The notes under the pieces were generated by a model, which saw only the letters and a program-made list of their open reading frames with translations, was not told where the DNA came from and did no database searches. A DNA stretch of 15,025 nucleotides, from positions 1 to 15,025 of the forward strand of contig JBBRGI010000054.1 in NCBI GenBank assembly GCA_038240855.1. The letters are read 5' to 3'. Below are positions 7,016 to 15,025 of this stretch, one piece after another. The position numbers and the translations under genes are program-made. The stretch's first letter is position 1, and every line of letters begins with the position of its first letter. Source of the stretch: JAAFHB01 sp038240855. Its GTDB lineage: Bacteria; Bacteroidota; Bacteroidia; Bacteroidales; Prolixibacteraceae.

Positions 7016-7609
7016 ATGACAATTGCAAAAGATAAAATGGTTTCCGTTACTTACGAATTGAAGTTGGACGGTAAAGATGGTGATGTTTTTGAAAAAGCAG
7101 GAAAAGATAGTCCGCTTATTTTCCTTTATGGTTCCGGAATGATGTTACCCGCTTTCGAAAGTGGTCTTTTGGAAAAGAATGCCAATGATACGTTCGAAAT
7201 TTCGATCCCTGCCGCCGACGCTTATGGAGAAGTGAATGAAGAGGCTATTGTTGATCTTCCGAAGAATATCTTTATGGTTGACGGAAAGATAGATGAAGAG
7301 TTGATTACTCCGGGAAATACAGTTCCCATGATGTCAACCAGCGGCCAGAGAATGGAAGGTTTGGTAGTTTCGGTCAATGATGATACCGTTCAGATGGATT
7401 TTAATCACCCCCTTGCTGGTGAAGATCTTCATTTTACCGGCGAAATACTTGATGTTCGCGAGGCAACTACGGAAGAATTGAACGCTGCCTACAGTGTAGG
7501 TTGTGGTTGTGGAAGCGGTGGCGGTTGCGACGAAGGTGGCTGCGAATCTGATAGTTGCGGTAGCGGAAGTTGTGGTGATGAAAAATCTTCAGGTTGTGGA
7601 TGCTGCTAA
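7016..7609 (+). CDS. slyD: SlyD-type FKBP peptidyl-prolyl cis-trans isomerase with Cys-rich tail
   Basis: The 197-residue cytosolic protein has the SlyD layout: a split FKBP domain (about 1-70 and 130-148; YELKLDGKDGDVFE, PLIFLYGSGMMLPAFESGL, DAYGEV) with the insert-in-flap chaperone domain at about 75-128 (LPKNIF to MDFNHPLAG). SlyD isomerises X-Pro bonds, helps folding, and in E. coli delivers nickel through a His/Cys-rich tail. Here the tail (162-197) is Gly/Cys-rich with nine cysteines (163, 165, 171, 176, 181, 186, 194, 196, 197) and no histidine. Metal binding is therefore likely, but its specificity may differ from E. coli SlyD. The slyD name rests on domain layout. A strong hairpin follows 45 nt after the stop. 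Confidence 0.92.
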   Translation: MTIAKDKMVSVTYELKLDGKDGDVFEKAGKDSPLIFLYGSGMMLPAFESGLLEKNANDTFEISIPAADAYGEVNEEAIVDLPKNIFMVDGKIDEELITPGNTVPMMSTSGQRMEGLVVSVNDDTVQMDFNHPLAGEDLHFTGEILDVREATTEELNAAYSVGCGCGSGGGCDEGGCESDSCGSGSCGDEKSSGCGCC

Positions 7610-7654
7610 GAATTTTACGGATTTTTCCAATTTCAGATAAAAAAATCTACTTTT

Positions 7655-7692
7655 ATAAACCCGGAGTGAAAACTTCGGGTTTATTAATTTTT
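7655..7692 (+). terminator. Intrinsic terminator or attenuator between the FKBP gene and aroC
   Basis: ATAAACCCGGAGT (7655-7667) pairs with ACTTCGGGTTTAT (7672-7684) over 13 bp with one G-U pair and a GAAA loop. It is followed by TAATTTTT (7685-7692). It looks like a good rho-independent terminator for the FKBP gene. It ends only 6 nt before the aroC start codon, so it is also part of the aroC leader. Confidence 0.75.
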
Positions 7693-7698
7693 AAACAT

Positions 7699-8772
7699 AT
7701 GAACACTATTGGAAGGCTTTTCCGGCTTACTTCGTTTGGAGAATCGCATGGCGGAGCGATTGGCGGAATTATTGATGGGTGTCCGGCAGGATTGGAAATC
7801 GATCCCCTTTTTATTCAAAGCGAACTGGATCGGCGTAAACCGGGACAGTCACACATCACAACCCAACGCAGCGAAGGTGATAAAGTTGAATTTCTTTCGG
7901 GTATTTTTCAGGGTCAAACCATGGGAACTCCAATAGGATTCATAATCAGGAATCAGGATCAGCACTCCGGCGATTATAACGATCTTAAAGATGTTTACCG
8001 TCCCTCGCATGCCGATTATACCTATGATCAGAAATATGGTCTTCGTGATCATCGCGGTGGTGGACGGTCCTCGGCACGTGAAACTATTGCCCGGGTCGTG
8101 GCTGGTGCCATTGCAAAACAATTGCTGGCTGGTTTGGGAATTAGAATCAATGCCTTTGTTTCAAGGGTGGGAGAAATTACCCTTGATAAATCGTATCAGT
8201 ACCTCGATCTTTCGCTGACAGAAACAAATATTGTCCGATGTCCTGATCCGGAAACAGCTTTAAGGATGATCGCGCGTATTGAAGAGGCCGGTCGGGATCA
8301 CGACACAGTTGGAGGTGTTGTAAGCGGGGTGATAACAGGAATTCCATCTGGCTGGGGTGAGCCCGTATTTAATAAACTCCATGCCGATCTTGGACATGCT
8401 ATGCTCGGGATCAATGCGGTAAAGGGCTTCGAATATGGTTCAGGTTTTGCGGGCACCGAATTGTCAGGTTCACAGCATAACGATATTTTCGTCAAAAAAG
8501 GGGATAAAATTTCAACCCTCACCAATCACTCCGGAGGAATTCAGGGGGGAATTTCAAACGGGCAGGATATTTACTGGCGGGTGGCCTTCAAACCCATTGC
8601 AACACTACTGAAAGAACAAAAGACAATTGATAAGGATGAAAACGAGACGACTATAAATCCCAAGGGTAGGCACGATCCCTGTGTTCTCCCCAGAGCTGTA
8701 CCCATCGTGGAAGCCATGGCCGCAATTGTCCTTGCAGATCACTATTTACTAAACAGATTATCACGATTGTAA
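7699..8772 (+). CDS. aroC: Chorismate synthase
   Basis: AroC converts 5-enolpyruvylshikimate-3-phosphate to chorismate with reduced FMN, the last common step to aromatic amino acids and folate precursors. The 357 residues match the family length. Signatures are all present: FGESHGG with catalytic H17, RPSHADYTY with H104, DHRGGGRSSARETIARV, HDTVGGVV, HSGGIQGGISNGQDI, and the C-terminal GRHDPCVLPRAVPIVEAM. The frame extends upstream into the FKBP tail, but the ATG at 7699 (MNTIGRLFRLTSFGESHGG) is the family start. There is almost no room for a promoter between the upstream hairpin and the start. Transcription must therefore begin before the hairpin or read through it. TACTTTTA at 7648 is one base off the -7 consensus. 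Confidence 0.98.
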   Translation: MNTIGRLFRLTSFGESHGGAIGGIIDGCPAGLEIDPLFIQSELDRRKPGQSHITTQRSEGDKVEFLSGIFQGQTMGTPIGFIIRNQDQHSGDYNDLKDVYRPSHADYTYDQKYGLRDHRGGGRSSARETIARVVAGAIAKQLLAGLGIRINAFVSRVGEITLDKSYQYLDLSLTETNIVRCPDPETALRMIARIEEAGRDHDTVGGVVSGVITGIPSGWGEPVFNKLHADLGHAMLGINAVKGFEYGSGFAGTELSGSQHNDIFVKKGDKISTLTNHSGGIQGGISNGQDIYWRVAFKPIATLLKEQKTIDKDENETTINPKGRHDPCVLPRAVPIVEAMAAIVLADHYLLNRLSRL

Positions 8773-8862
8773 GCACGATAAAAGAAGCACTCACCTGCTA
8801 ATTGGCACCCACTAATCACAAGAAGCAAAAAGTATTACTTTTAATCTCAATAATTTATTCTA

Positions 8863-9042
8863 ATGGAAATTAAGGAAATCGTGTTCAACGCTATTGAAAA
8901 TGCCGGGAAACCCGTTAAAGGGGGGGAGATTGCCGAATCAACCGGCATCGACAAAAAGGAAATCGATAAGGCGATTAAAAAATTGGTCACTGAAGGAAAA
9001 ATAAATTCGCCGCAAAGATGTTTTTATGCTCCTGTTAAGTAA
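8863..9042 (+). CDS. Small winged-helix-like DNA-binding protein, 59 aa
   Basis: The ATG at 8863 opens a 59-residue frame ending in TAA. It begins MEIKEIVFNAIENAGKPVKG and continues with GEIAESTGIDKKEIDKAIKK, then LVTEGKINSPQRCFYAP. This reads as helix 1, a helix-turn-helix (GEIAESTGIDKKEIDKAIKKL) and a two-strand wing ending at CFYAP, as in compact MarR-like or winged-helix proteins. Small proteins of this pattern occur in Bacteroidota and archaea and are usually annotated as possible transcription regulators, though their targets are mostly unknown. It is flanked by 90 nt after aroC and by its own terminator, so it is probably monocistronic. It could act on the RND operon downstream, but nothing in the sequence proves this. 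Confidence 0.8.
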   Translation: MEIKEIVFNAIENAGKPVKGGEIAESTGIDKKEIDKAIKKLVTEGKINSPQRCFYAPVK

Positions 9043-9079
9043 AAAAAAGGAAGGGCCCCGGCTCTTCTTTTTTCTTTTT
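9043..9079 (+). terminator. Rho-independent terminator after the small winged-helix gene
   Basis: An A-rich 5' arm with GGAAGGGC (9049-9056) pairs with GCTCTTC (9061-9067), with one bulged G and one G-U pair. It is followed by TTTTTTCTTTTT. It directly follows the TAA and separates this gene from the efflux operon. The A-run before it suggests it may also work from the other strand. Confidence 0.75.
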
Positions 9080-9166
9080 ATGAAGGTTCTGTTTTTATTT
9101 TTTAAACCAATGACTGCCTGACTGGTCAAATTTTTTCAACTCTGACTATGATCGTATTCTTTTAAC

Positions 9167-9225
9167 CTGAACTTCAGATTATCGGATTTTGTATGAAAAA
9201 ATAAACAATAAATTGTTTTAATTTG
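9167..9225 (+). promoter_or_regulatory. Possible promoter/operator region of the RND efflux operon
   Basis: Two inverted repeats lie here: CTGAACTTCAG (9167-9177) and AAACAAT-AA-ATTGTTT (9203-9218, 7-bp arms). The second abuts TTAATTTG (9218-9225), one mismatch from the -7 consensus and 22 nt before the adaptor ATG. TTTG at 9188-9191 could be a -33 box, but the spacing is long. A repressor site is plausible but unproven. Nothing else is seen between 9080 and 9247. Confidence 0.35.
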
Positions 9226-9247
9226 CGTTCTAATACCAATATTTTAA

Positions 9248-10291
9248 ATGCATAAACATTTATCGGGCCTGATAATCTTTGCGCTGGTGACGTTTTCATC
9301 CTGTAAAGAGGGAAAGGAAAGTAAAAAGAAACAGGTTGATGCACCAAAAATTTCACTTACTGTTGACGGATCGGTTGTTGCTATGTCATCGAAAGATCTG
9401 TCATACTCTTATGTGGGATCTTTACTGGCAAACGAGGAAATAAACATACAACCCGAGATTTCAGCCAAAGTGACAAAAATACTGTTCAGTGAAGGATCAA
9501 AAGTCAGCAAGGGTCAACTCCTGGTGAAGATGTTTGATGCTGATCTGCAGGCGCAATATAAAAAAAATGGGTTGCAGATTGAGTTGAAGGAAAAAGAATT
9601 TGATCGTAAAAAAGAGCTTTTAAAATTGAACGGGATCAGCAAGGAGGAGTTCGAAATATCAGAAAACGGATTGAATACCCTTCTTGCCGAACAGGATTTG
9701 TTGAATGCCCAGATTTCGAAAACCGAACTTACTGCCCCATTTAGTGGCATAGTTGGTCTGCGTATGGTTTCTGAGGGTTCATTTGTTACCAATAATACGG
9801 TGATCACTTCACTTCAGCAAATTGACCCGATCAAAATTGAGTTTTCGATCCCTGAAAAATATAAACCAGAGATTGGCGAAAACATGGAGGTTAAATTTAC
9901 AACTGAAGGCAATGACAGGATATATTCTGCAAAAATCTACGCACTCGAATCCAAAATCGATGCGCCAACACGTTCTATCCGCATGCGGGCACTGGCACAA
10001 AATCCCGACAGAAGTTTATTTCCCGGCTCTTTTGTATCAATCAAACTGAATCTTTTTCCGGGAAAACAAACCATGTTTATTACCGCAAGAGCGATTGTGC
10101 CGGTAATTGACGGAGAACAGGTATTTATAATGAAAAACGGAAAAGTTGCCATTACTAAAGTTACCACCGGTATAAGAACAGAAACGGAAGTTGAAATTTT
10201 GAAGGGTCTCGGGCTAAGCGATACGCTGATCGTTAGTGGTTTGCTCCAGGTAAAAGAAGGTATGCCGGTGAATGTCCGGATCGCCCAGTAA
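9248..10291 (+). CDS. RND efflux periplasmic adaptor (membrane fusion) lipoprotein
   Basis: The 347-residue adaptor should link the inner-membrane pump to the outer-membrane channel. Its signal peptide ends in lipobox FSSC (Cys19), so it is anchored by lipid. After a charged linker come the first half of the barrel-sandwich/lipoyl domain (INIQPEISAKVTKILFSEGSKVSKGQLL split over residues about 62-89), a helical hairpin (about 95-155), the second lipoyl half (TELTAPFSGIVGLRMVSEGSFV), a beta-barrel domain (DPIKIEFSIPEKY onward) and a membrane-proximal domain (FITARAIVPVIDGEQVFIM). This is the AcrA/MexA-type architecture of the HAE1 group. It is first of three genes, 26 nt before the pump. Confidence 0.94.
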   Translation: MHKHLSGLIIFALVTFSSCKEGKESKKKQVDAPKISLTVDGSVVAMSSKDLSYSYVGSLLANEEINIQPEISAKVTKILFSEGSKVSKGQLLVKMFDADLQAQYKKNGLQIELKEKEFDRKKELLKLNGISKEEFEISENGLNTLLAEQDLLNAQISKTELTAPFSGIVGLRMVSEGSFVTNNTVITSLQQIDPIKIEFSIPEKYKPEIGENMEVKFTTEGNDRIYSAKIYALESKIDAPTRSIRMRALAQNPDRSLFPGSFVSIKLNLFPGKQTMFITARAIVPVIDGEQVFIMKNGKVAITKVTTGIRTETEVEILKGLGLSDTLIVSGLLQVKEGMPVNVRIAQ

Positions 10292-10317
10292 TCATCCATT
10301 TACAGAATTCCAGAGAA

Positions 10318-13300
10318 ATGAACATTGCTTCCTTTAGCATTAAACGACCGGTTTTTGCCTCCGTTCTATCAATTACGATCATTCTGTTCGGCATAGTCGG
10401 GTTTTATAATCTGGGTTTGAGGGAATTCCCAAGTGTAGATCCGCCAATAATCACCGTTACTACCTCATATGTCGGGGCAAATGCCGATGTGATATCTACA
10501 CAGATTACCGAAATTCTCGAAGAATCGATCAATGGAATTGCAGGAATCCGGACACTGACCTCCTCAAGTGCCGACGGAAGAAGTAACATCTCGGTTGAGT
10601 TTAATATCGACGAAAACATGGAGGCTGCCGCAAATGATGTGCGCGACCGTGTTTCACGGGTTATGCGACAATTACCTCCCGACTGCGACCCTCCTGTAGT
10701 CGTAAAAACGGATGCTGATGCCGATGCCATCATCATTCTTGGGATTCAGAGTGATAGTCGTAATCTTCTTGAACTCACTGATTTTGGAATTAATGTATTT
10801 AAGGAACGGCTGCAAACGATTCCCGGAGTAAGTAACGTCAGCTTTTACGGTGAGAAAAAATGGGCGATGCGGCTTCAGCTCGATCCTGAACGGTTAACCG
10901 CTTTTATGATTTCTCCAAGCGATGTGAAGACTGCATTGCAACGTGAAAATGTCGAATTGCCTTCCGGACGAATCGAAGGCTACGAAAGAGAGTTGGTAAT
11001 CAGAACTTTAGGTCGGTTAACAACTGAAGAAGAATTTAATAACCTGTTGATCAAGGAGGTTGATGGTGCCGTTGTCCGACTTAAAGATATTGGCAGGGCA
11101 CGTCTTGATGCTGAAAATCAAAGGAGTGCCAACAGGGGTAATGGAAGTATCATCCAGATCGGGCTGGCTATCCAGCCGCAGCCTGGTTCGAATCATATTG
11201 CAATCGCTGATGAGTTTTATAAACGTCTCGAACAATTAAGAAAAGAAGTCCCCGACGATATCCGTACGATTATTATTCACGATAATACCATAAATATCAG
11301 GAAGGGGATCACGGAGGTTGAAGAAACAATATTTTTTGCCTTTTCACTCGTGGTACTGGTGATCTTTGTTTTTCTCAGGCAATGGCGTACAACTCTGATT
11401 CCGGTTCTTGCTATTCCGATTTCACTTATCGGTACTTTCTTTATGATGTATGTCTCGGGATTTACAATCAACCTGCTTACCTTGCTGGGGGTTGTTCTTG
11501 CGACAGGACTCGTTGTGGATGATGCGATCGTTGTGCTTGAAAATATCTATAAGAAAATCGAAGACGGTGAAAACCCGGTTGTAGCCGGGCATAAAGGATC
11601 GGAAGAAATTATTTTCGCCATTATTTCCACGACGATAACGCTGGCAGCCGTCTTTCTTCCTATTATTTTTCTGGGTGGTCTAACAGGAAGACTTTTCAGG
11701 GAATTCGCGGTAACAGTGGCAGGCTCTGTTATTATTTCGGCATTTGTTTCCCTTACCCTCACCCCCATGATGTGTTCGCGGATGCTGAAAAAATCGACCT
11801 CCGAAAACAGGATTTACCTTTGGAGCGAAAAGCTTTTCGATCGTATGACTCAAGGATATAACCGTTCACTTCGAACCTTCATAGTTCACAAATGGATTGC
11901 TTTTTTAGTAATGGGAGTCTCACTGGTGATTATATTCTGGATAGGTTCAAAGATACCCTCCGAGTTGGCACCGATGGAGGATAAGAGTCGGGTACGGATC
12001 AGCATTACAGCACCTGAAGGAACTGCCTTTGAGGCTATGGATCAATATGTTAAGGAGATAGCGGAATTTTTGGATACCATACCCGAGAAATCTACTCTTA
12101 TGAGCGTAACCTCAAGTACCAGCAGTGGTACCAATGGCGGTTTTGCACGGATCGGGCTTGTACCTCCTGCTGACCGGGGCCGTAGTCAGCAGGAAATTAC
12201 TGACTATATCAACAACTTTCTGCGAAATATGAATTTTGCCCGCGCGTATGCCACGCAGGAACAGACCATCTCGACAACACGCCGGGGTGGCGGACTGCCG
12301 GTTCAGTTCGTAATCCTGGCACCCGATTTTGCACAGCTAAAAGAGGTTCTGCCCAAATTCCTTAATAAAGCACAGGAAAATAAGAAATTCCAGGTTGTCG
12401 ATGTCGACCTGAAATTCAATAAACCCGAAGTCAGGGTTGAAATCGATCGCGACCGGGCCAAGGCGATGGGCGTTTCGGTGAGAGATGTTGCAGAGAACTT
12501 ATCCTTATATTTCAGCCAGCAACGATATGGGTATTTTATTCTCAGGGATAAACAATACCAGGTGATTGGTGAAGCTACACGGACCAACCGCGACGATCCT
12601 CATGATTTATCTTCAATTTATATCCGTAATTCGAAAAGCGAACTTATTCAGCTCGATAATGTATTGCGACTCTCAAACCATAGTAATCCTCCACAGATTT
12701 TCAGGTTTAATCGCTATGTGTCTGCAACAGTATCAGCGCAGCCTGCTGGCGGGGTAACACTCGGTGATGGTATTGATGAGATGAGTAAAATCGGGGAGGA
12801 GGTATTGGGTGAGAATTTTGCAACCACCCTGGCCGGAACTTCACGCGATTTTGCTGAAAGTACCAGCAGTTTGCTTTATGCTTTAATTTTTACCCTCGTG
12901 CTGATTTACCTGGTACTCGCCGCGCAGTTTGAAAGTTACCGCGACCCGTTGATTGTTATGTTAACTGTTCCTTTAGCCATGGCCGGAGCAGTATTGTCAC
13001 TTTATTTCTTTGATCAGACATTAAATATTTTCAGCGAAATCGGGATTATTGTACTTATCGGAATTGTTACCAAAAACGGTATTTTGATTGTGGAATTTGC
13101 CAATCAGAAAAAAGAACTTGGATTATCACCCGATGAGGCAGTGCTTGAAGGCGCAACTTTACGTTTGCGTCCAATCCTGATGACAAGCCTTGCAACCGGA
13201 CTGGGAGCACTTCCTATTGCACTGGCACTCGGAGCGGCCGCGAAAAGCAGGGTTCCAATGGGAATAACCATTATTGGTGGTTTGATGTTTTCGCTTGTGC

Positions 13301-13395
13301 TCACGCTTTATGTGATTCCGGCTCTTTATAGCCTGATCTCCGGAAAGAGAAGAGCAGATACGGATGAAGAGTTACTGATGAACATCGGGGAATAA
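10318..13395 (+). CDS. RND multidrug efflux pump, AcrB-like (HAE1 family) inner-membrane transporter
   Basis: The 1025-residue protein has the usual RND length and architecture. It has an N-terminal membrane helix (ASFSIKRPVFASVLSITIILFG), a large periplasmic porter/docking loop, helices 2-6, a second periplasmic loop and helices 7-12. The proton relay is intact: D401 and D402 in GLVVDDAIVVLENI and K919 in GIVTKNGILIVEF, matching AcrB D407, D408 and K940. FREFAVTVAGSVIISAFVSLTLTPMMCSRML is present, split around residues 460-490. It should export drugs, detergents or other amphipathic compounds using the proton gradient. The actual substrate cannot be told from sequence. It lacks the motifs of heavy-metal (CusA-type) pumps that I would expect, so HAE1 is favoured. 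Confidence 0.96.
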   Translation: MNIASFSIKRPVFASVLSITIILFGIVGFYNLGLREFPSVDPPIITVTTSYVGANADVISTQITEILEESINGIAGIRTLTSSSADGRSNISVEFNIDENMEAAANDVRDRVSRVMRQLPPDCDPPVVVKTDADADAIIILGIQSDSRNLLELTDFGINVFKERLQTIPGVSNVSFYGEKKWAMRLQLDPERLTAFMISPSDVKTALQRENVELPSGRIEGYERELVIRTLGRLTTEEEFNNLLIKEVDGAVVRLKDIGRARLDAENQRSANRGNGSIIQIGLAIQPQPGSNHIAIADEFYKRLEQLRKEVPDDIRTIIIHDNTINIRKGITEVEETIFFAFSLVVLVIFVFLRQWRTTLIPVLAIPISLIGTFFMMYVSGFTINLLTLLGVVLATGLVVDDAIVVLENIYKKIEDGENPVVAGHKGSEEIIFAIISTTITLAAVFLPIIFLGGLTGRLFREFAVTVAGSVIISAFVSLTLTPMMCSRMLKKSTSENRIYLWSEKLFDRMTQGYNRSLRTFIVHKWIAFLVMGVSLVIIFWIGSKIPSELAPMEDKSRVRISITAPEGTAFEAMDQYVKEIAEFLDTIPEKSTLMSVTSSTSSGTNGGFARIGLVPPADRGRSQQEITDYINNFLRNMNFARAYATQEQTISTTRRGGGLPVQFVILAPDFAQLKEVLPKFLNKAQENKKFQVVDVDLKFNKPEVRVEIDRDRAKAMGVSVRDVAENLSLYFSQQRYGYFILRDKQYQVIGEATRTNRDDPHDLSSIYIRNSKSELIQLDNVLRLSNHSNPPQIFRFNRYVSATVSAQPAGGVTLGDGIDEMSKIGEEVLGENFATTLAGTSRDFAESTSSLLYALIFTLVLIYLVLAAQFESYRDPLIVMLTVPLAMAGAVLSLYFFDQTLNIFSEIGIIVLIGIVTKNGILIVEFANQKKELGLSPDEAVLEGATLRLRPILMTSLATGLGALPIALALGAAAKSRVPMGITIIGGLMFSLVLTLYVIPALYSLISGKRRADTDEELLMNIGE

Positions 13396-13451
13396 TACTA
13401 AGTGATCATGCGAACAAAAAGTGCTGTTTTTCAATCAACAATGATTAAACT

Positions 13452-14765
13452 ATGAGACTTATTTTTACCGGATTTATTTTATTGCTTCTTCAGCCTTCAC
13501 ATGCCTGGAGTCAGGCAAAACTGATGACTTTGGACGAAGCGATCGCAACCGGCCTCAATAACAATTTCGCTATCCTGATCTCCAGGAATAACAATAAGAT
13601 CACTAAAAATAACAATACGATCGGCAATGCAGGATTCCTTCCTCAGCTAGGAGTAGGTGGAACAGTTCGCGAAAATGCGCTATCGTCCGAAACCAGGTCA
13701 GTTAACGGCGAATTTTCAAAAACAGACAATGCAAATACCTCTTCGCTTGCGCTCGCAGCTTCATTTGACTGGACACTTTTTGATGGCTTCGGAATGTTTA
13801 TTCAGAAAGATAAGCTTGGTTTATTACAAAAACAAGGTGAAATAGCTGAAAGGCTCGCTGTTGAAAATGTGGTTTCGGATATCGTAGTTACTTATTACTC
13901 AATTATTCAGAATAAAAACAGGTTGCGGGTTTTGCAGGATGCAATCGACTTCTCGAACAGGCGAAGGGAGCTGATCCAGAGAAAATATCAAATCGGTTCG
14001 ACATCTGAACTGGGATATCTGCAATCTGTAGTTGACCTGAATGCAGATAGTGCGGCATTTCTCAGGCAACAGGTGGCTTTGAAAAATGCCAAAGCTGATC
14101 TTAATTTTTTGCTTGTTGCCGATGTAACTGCGGAATACGAAGTGAGTGACACGATCACCTTTCTTCCGCTTCCCGATTATCATGCACTGGTCTCCTTGCT
14201 GGGTATTTCCAATGCCCGTATTGAAATGGCCAATCAGAATGCAATTATTTCGGAACTAAATTACAGACTTTCACATGCTCCCAAATACCCGCAGGTCGAT
14301 TTCTTTTCTGATTACAATTTTAACAGATCGAAATACGATTTCGGGACAACAAGTTCTTTTAAAAGTTTTGGACCTGTCACAGGACTAAGCCTTTCCTATT
14401 CATTGTTTGATGGTTTCAATAAACGCCGGAATTCGGCTAATGCTTTGATCCAACGGGAATCGAGTAGTTTTGAACTTCAACAGATTACAAAAGATATCGA
14501 ATCACAGGTATTCCAGCTTTATAACGAGTATGAGAATAATCTTAAACTGATAAAGTTTGAGGCTGATAATCTTATAATATCAAAGCGCAATACCTTTATT
14601 GCTTTCGAAAAATTCCGGCTCGGGGAATTGAGCGATATTGATTTAAGACAAATACAGATCATGCAGTTGCAGGCCGAAAATAGTTTACTGCTGGCACAAT
14701 TCCAGGCCAAGCAGATTGAAACCGAATTACTACGTATTAGTGGCAAGATATTGCCGGCTAATTAG
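13452..14765 (+). CDS. TolC-like outer-membrane efflux channel
   Basis: The 437-residue protein has a signal peptide (MRLIFTGFILLLLQPSHAWSQA) and no lipobox. The mature part begins KLMTLDEAIATGLNNNF, the typical start of an outer membrane efflux protein. Two similar halves (about 25-210 and 225-435) consist of long helices and short strand segments, with ASFDWTLFDGFGMF in the first and SLSYSLFDGFNKRR in the second marking the beta-barrel strands of each repeat. It should form the trimeric channel for the adaptor and pump upstream. It follows the pump gene after 56 nt, completing the tripartite operon. Confidence 0.95.
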   Translation: MRLIFTGFILLLLQPSHAWSQAKLMTLDEAIATGLNNNFAILISRNNNKITKNNNTIGNAGFLPQLGVGGTVRENALSSETRSVNGEFSKTDNANTSSLALAASFDWTLFDGFGMFIQKDKLGLLQKQGEIAERLAVENVVSDIVVTYYSIIQNKNRLRVLQDAIDFSNRRRELIQRKYQIGSTSELGYLQSVVDLNADSAAFLRQQVALKNAKADLNFLLVADVTAEYEVSDTITFLPLPDYHALVSLLGISNARIEMANQNAIISELNYRLSHAPKYPQVDFFSDYNFNRSKYDFGTTSSFKSFGPVTGLSLSYSLFDGFNKRRNSANALIQRESSSFELQQITKDIESQVFQLYNEYENNLKLIKFEADNLIISKRNTFIAFEKFRLGELSDIDLRQIQIMQLQAENSLLLAQFQAKQIETELLRISGKILPAN

Positions 14766-14791
14766 TTACTCATATTTTAAAAAATTGATCG

Positions 14792-15025
14792 TTGAAGATA
14801 TCTGATTTATTCCGCAGGAAAACTGTTCCGCACATCATCCGTGAAGCTGAGCTGTTATCAGAAAGCGGCAACACGATGAGGCGTAATCTCAGTGTTACAG
14901 ATCTTACTGCATTGGGTGTAGCTGCTATTGTCGGTGCAGGGATATTCAGTACAATCGGTAACGCTGCCGCCAGCGGAGGTCCTGCAGTTTCGCTTTTGTT
15001 TGTCTTTACTGCATTTGCCTGCGGA
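14792..15025 (+). CDS. Amino-acid permease of the APC superfamily, 5' part
   Basis: Seventy-eight codons are present and the gene runs off the window. The N-terminus (start codon TTG, then KISDLFRRKTVPHIIREAE) resembles the cytoplasmic lead of cationic amino-acid transporter-type permeases. LTALGVAAIVGAGIF follows, the first membrane helix with the GAG substrate-binding loop of APC transporters. Start choice: an in-frame stop at 14786-14788 leaves either the TTG at 14792 or the ATG at 14876. The TTG is preferred because it keeps the conserved lead sequence. It starts 26 nt after the channel gene, so co-transcription with the efflux operon is possible. Its substrate cannot be told from this fragment. 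Confidence 0.85.
   Translation, partial: MKISDLFRRKTVPHIIREAELLSESGNTMRRNLSVTDLTALGVAAIVGAGIFSTIGNAAASGGPAVSLLFVFTAFACG

Noticed and set aside
9167..9177. CTGAACTTCAG considered as a terminator
   Set aside because: The arms are 5 bp with a 1-nt centre, so it cannot form a stable RNA hairpin; kept only as a possible operator.

Overview
The window looks like a piece of a Bacteroidota (Bacteroidetes) chromosome. The reasons are an exact TAnnTTTG-type -7 element in front of the riboswitch, a DUF4465 surface lipoprotein, an RND adaptor made as a lipoprotein, little use of Shine-Dalgarno sites, and moderate-to-low GC. A Bacteroidales-like or marine/anaerobic relative is a reasonable guess, but the genus cannot be read from this sequence. 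I see no rRNA, tRNA, CRISPR array, insertion sequence or phage gene.

Layout. Positions 1-501 hold the 3' end of folD (one-carbon folate metabolism) on the + strand. A minus-strand block from 5478 down to 574 then carries ligA (NAD-dependent DNA ligase), a small conserved Bacteroidota-type protein, dapA (first committed step of lysine/diaminopimelate synthesis) and a soluble PAS histidine kinase with no response regulator next to it. The strand switches at about 5480-5650. The + strand continues with a promoter, a textbook cobalamin (B12) riboswitch, and one gene: a lipoprotein of the DUF4465 family. Next come a SlyD-type FKBP prolyl isomerase with a Cys-rich tail, a strong hairpin, aroC (chorismate synthase), a 59-residue winged-helix-like protein followed by a terminator, and a complete tripartite RND efflux operon (lipoprotein adaptor, AcrB-type pump, TolC-like channel). 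The window ends in the start of an amino-acid permease.

How the genes work together. The RND trio forms one efflux machine across both membranes. ligA, the small protein and dapA are close and co-directional and are probably co-transcribed. aroC and dapA are ordinary amino-acid biosynthesis genes. The most interesting unit is the riboswitch plus the stand-alone DUF4465 lipoprotein. When B12 is scarce, the cell would be expected to make a surface B12-capture protein, here without the usual BtuB or other transport genes beside it.

Start sites. Several of the longest open frames begin at TTG or GTG codons. Where an ATG just inside fits the family better I used it (histidine kinase, dapA, ligA, the DUF4465 gene, aroC).
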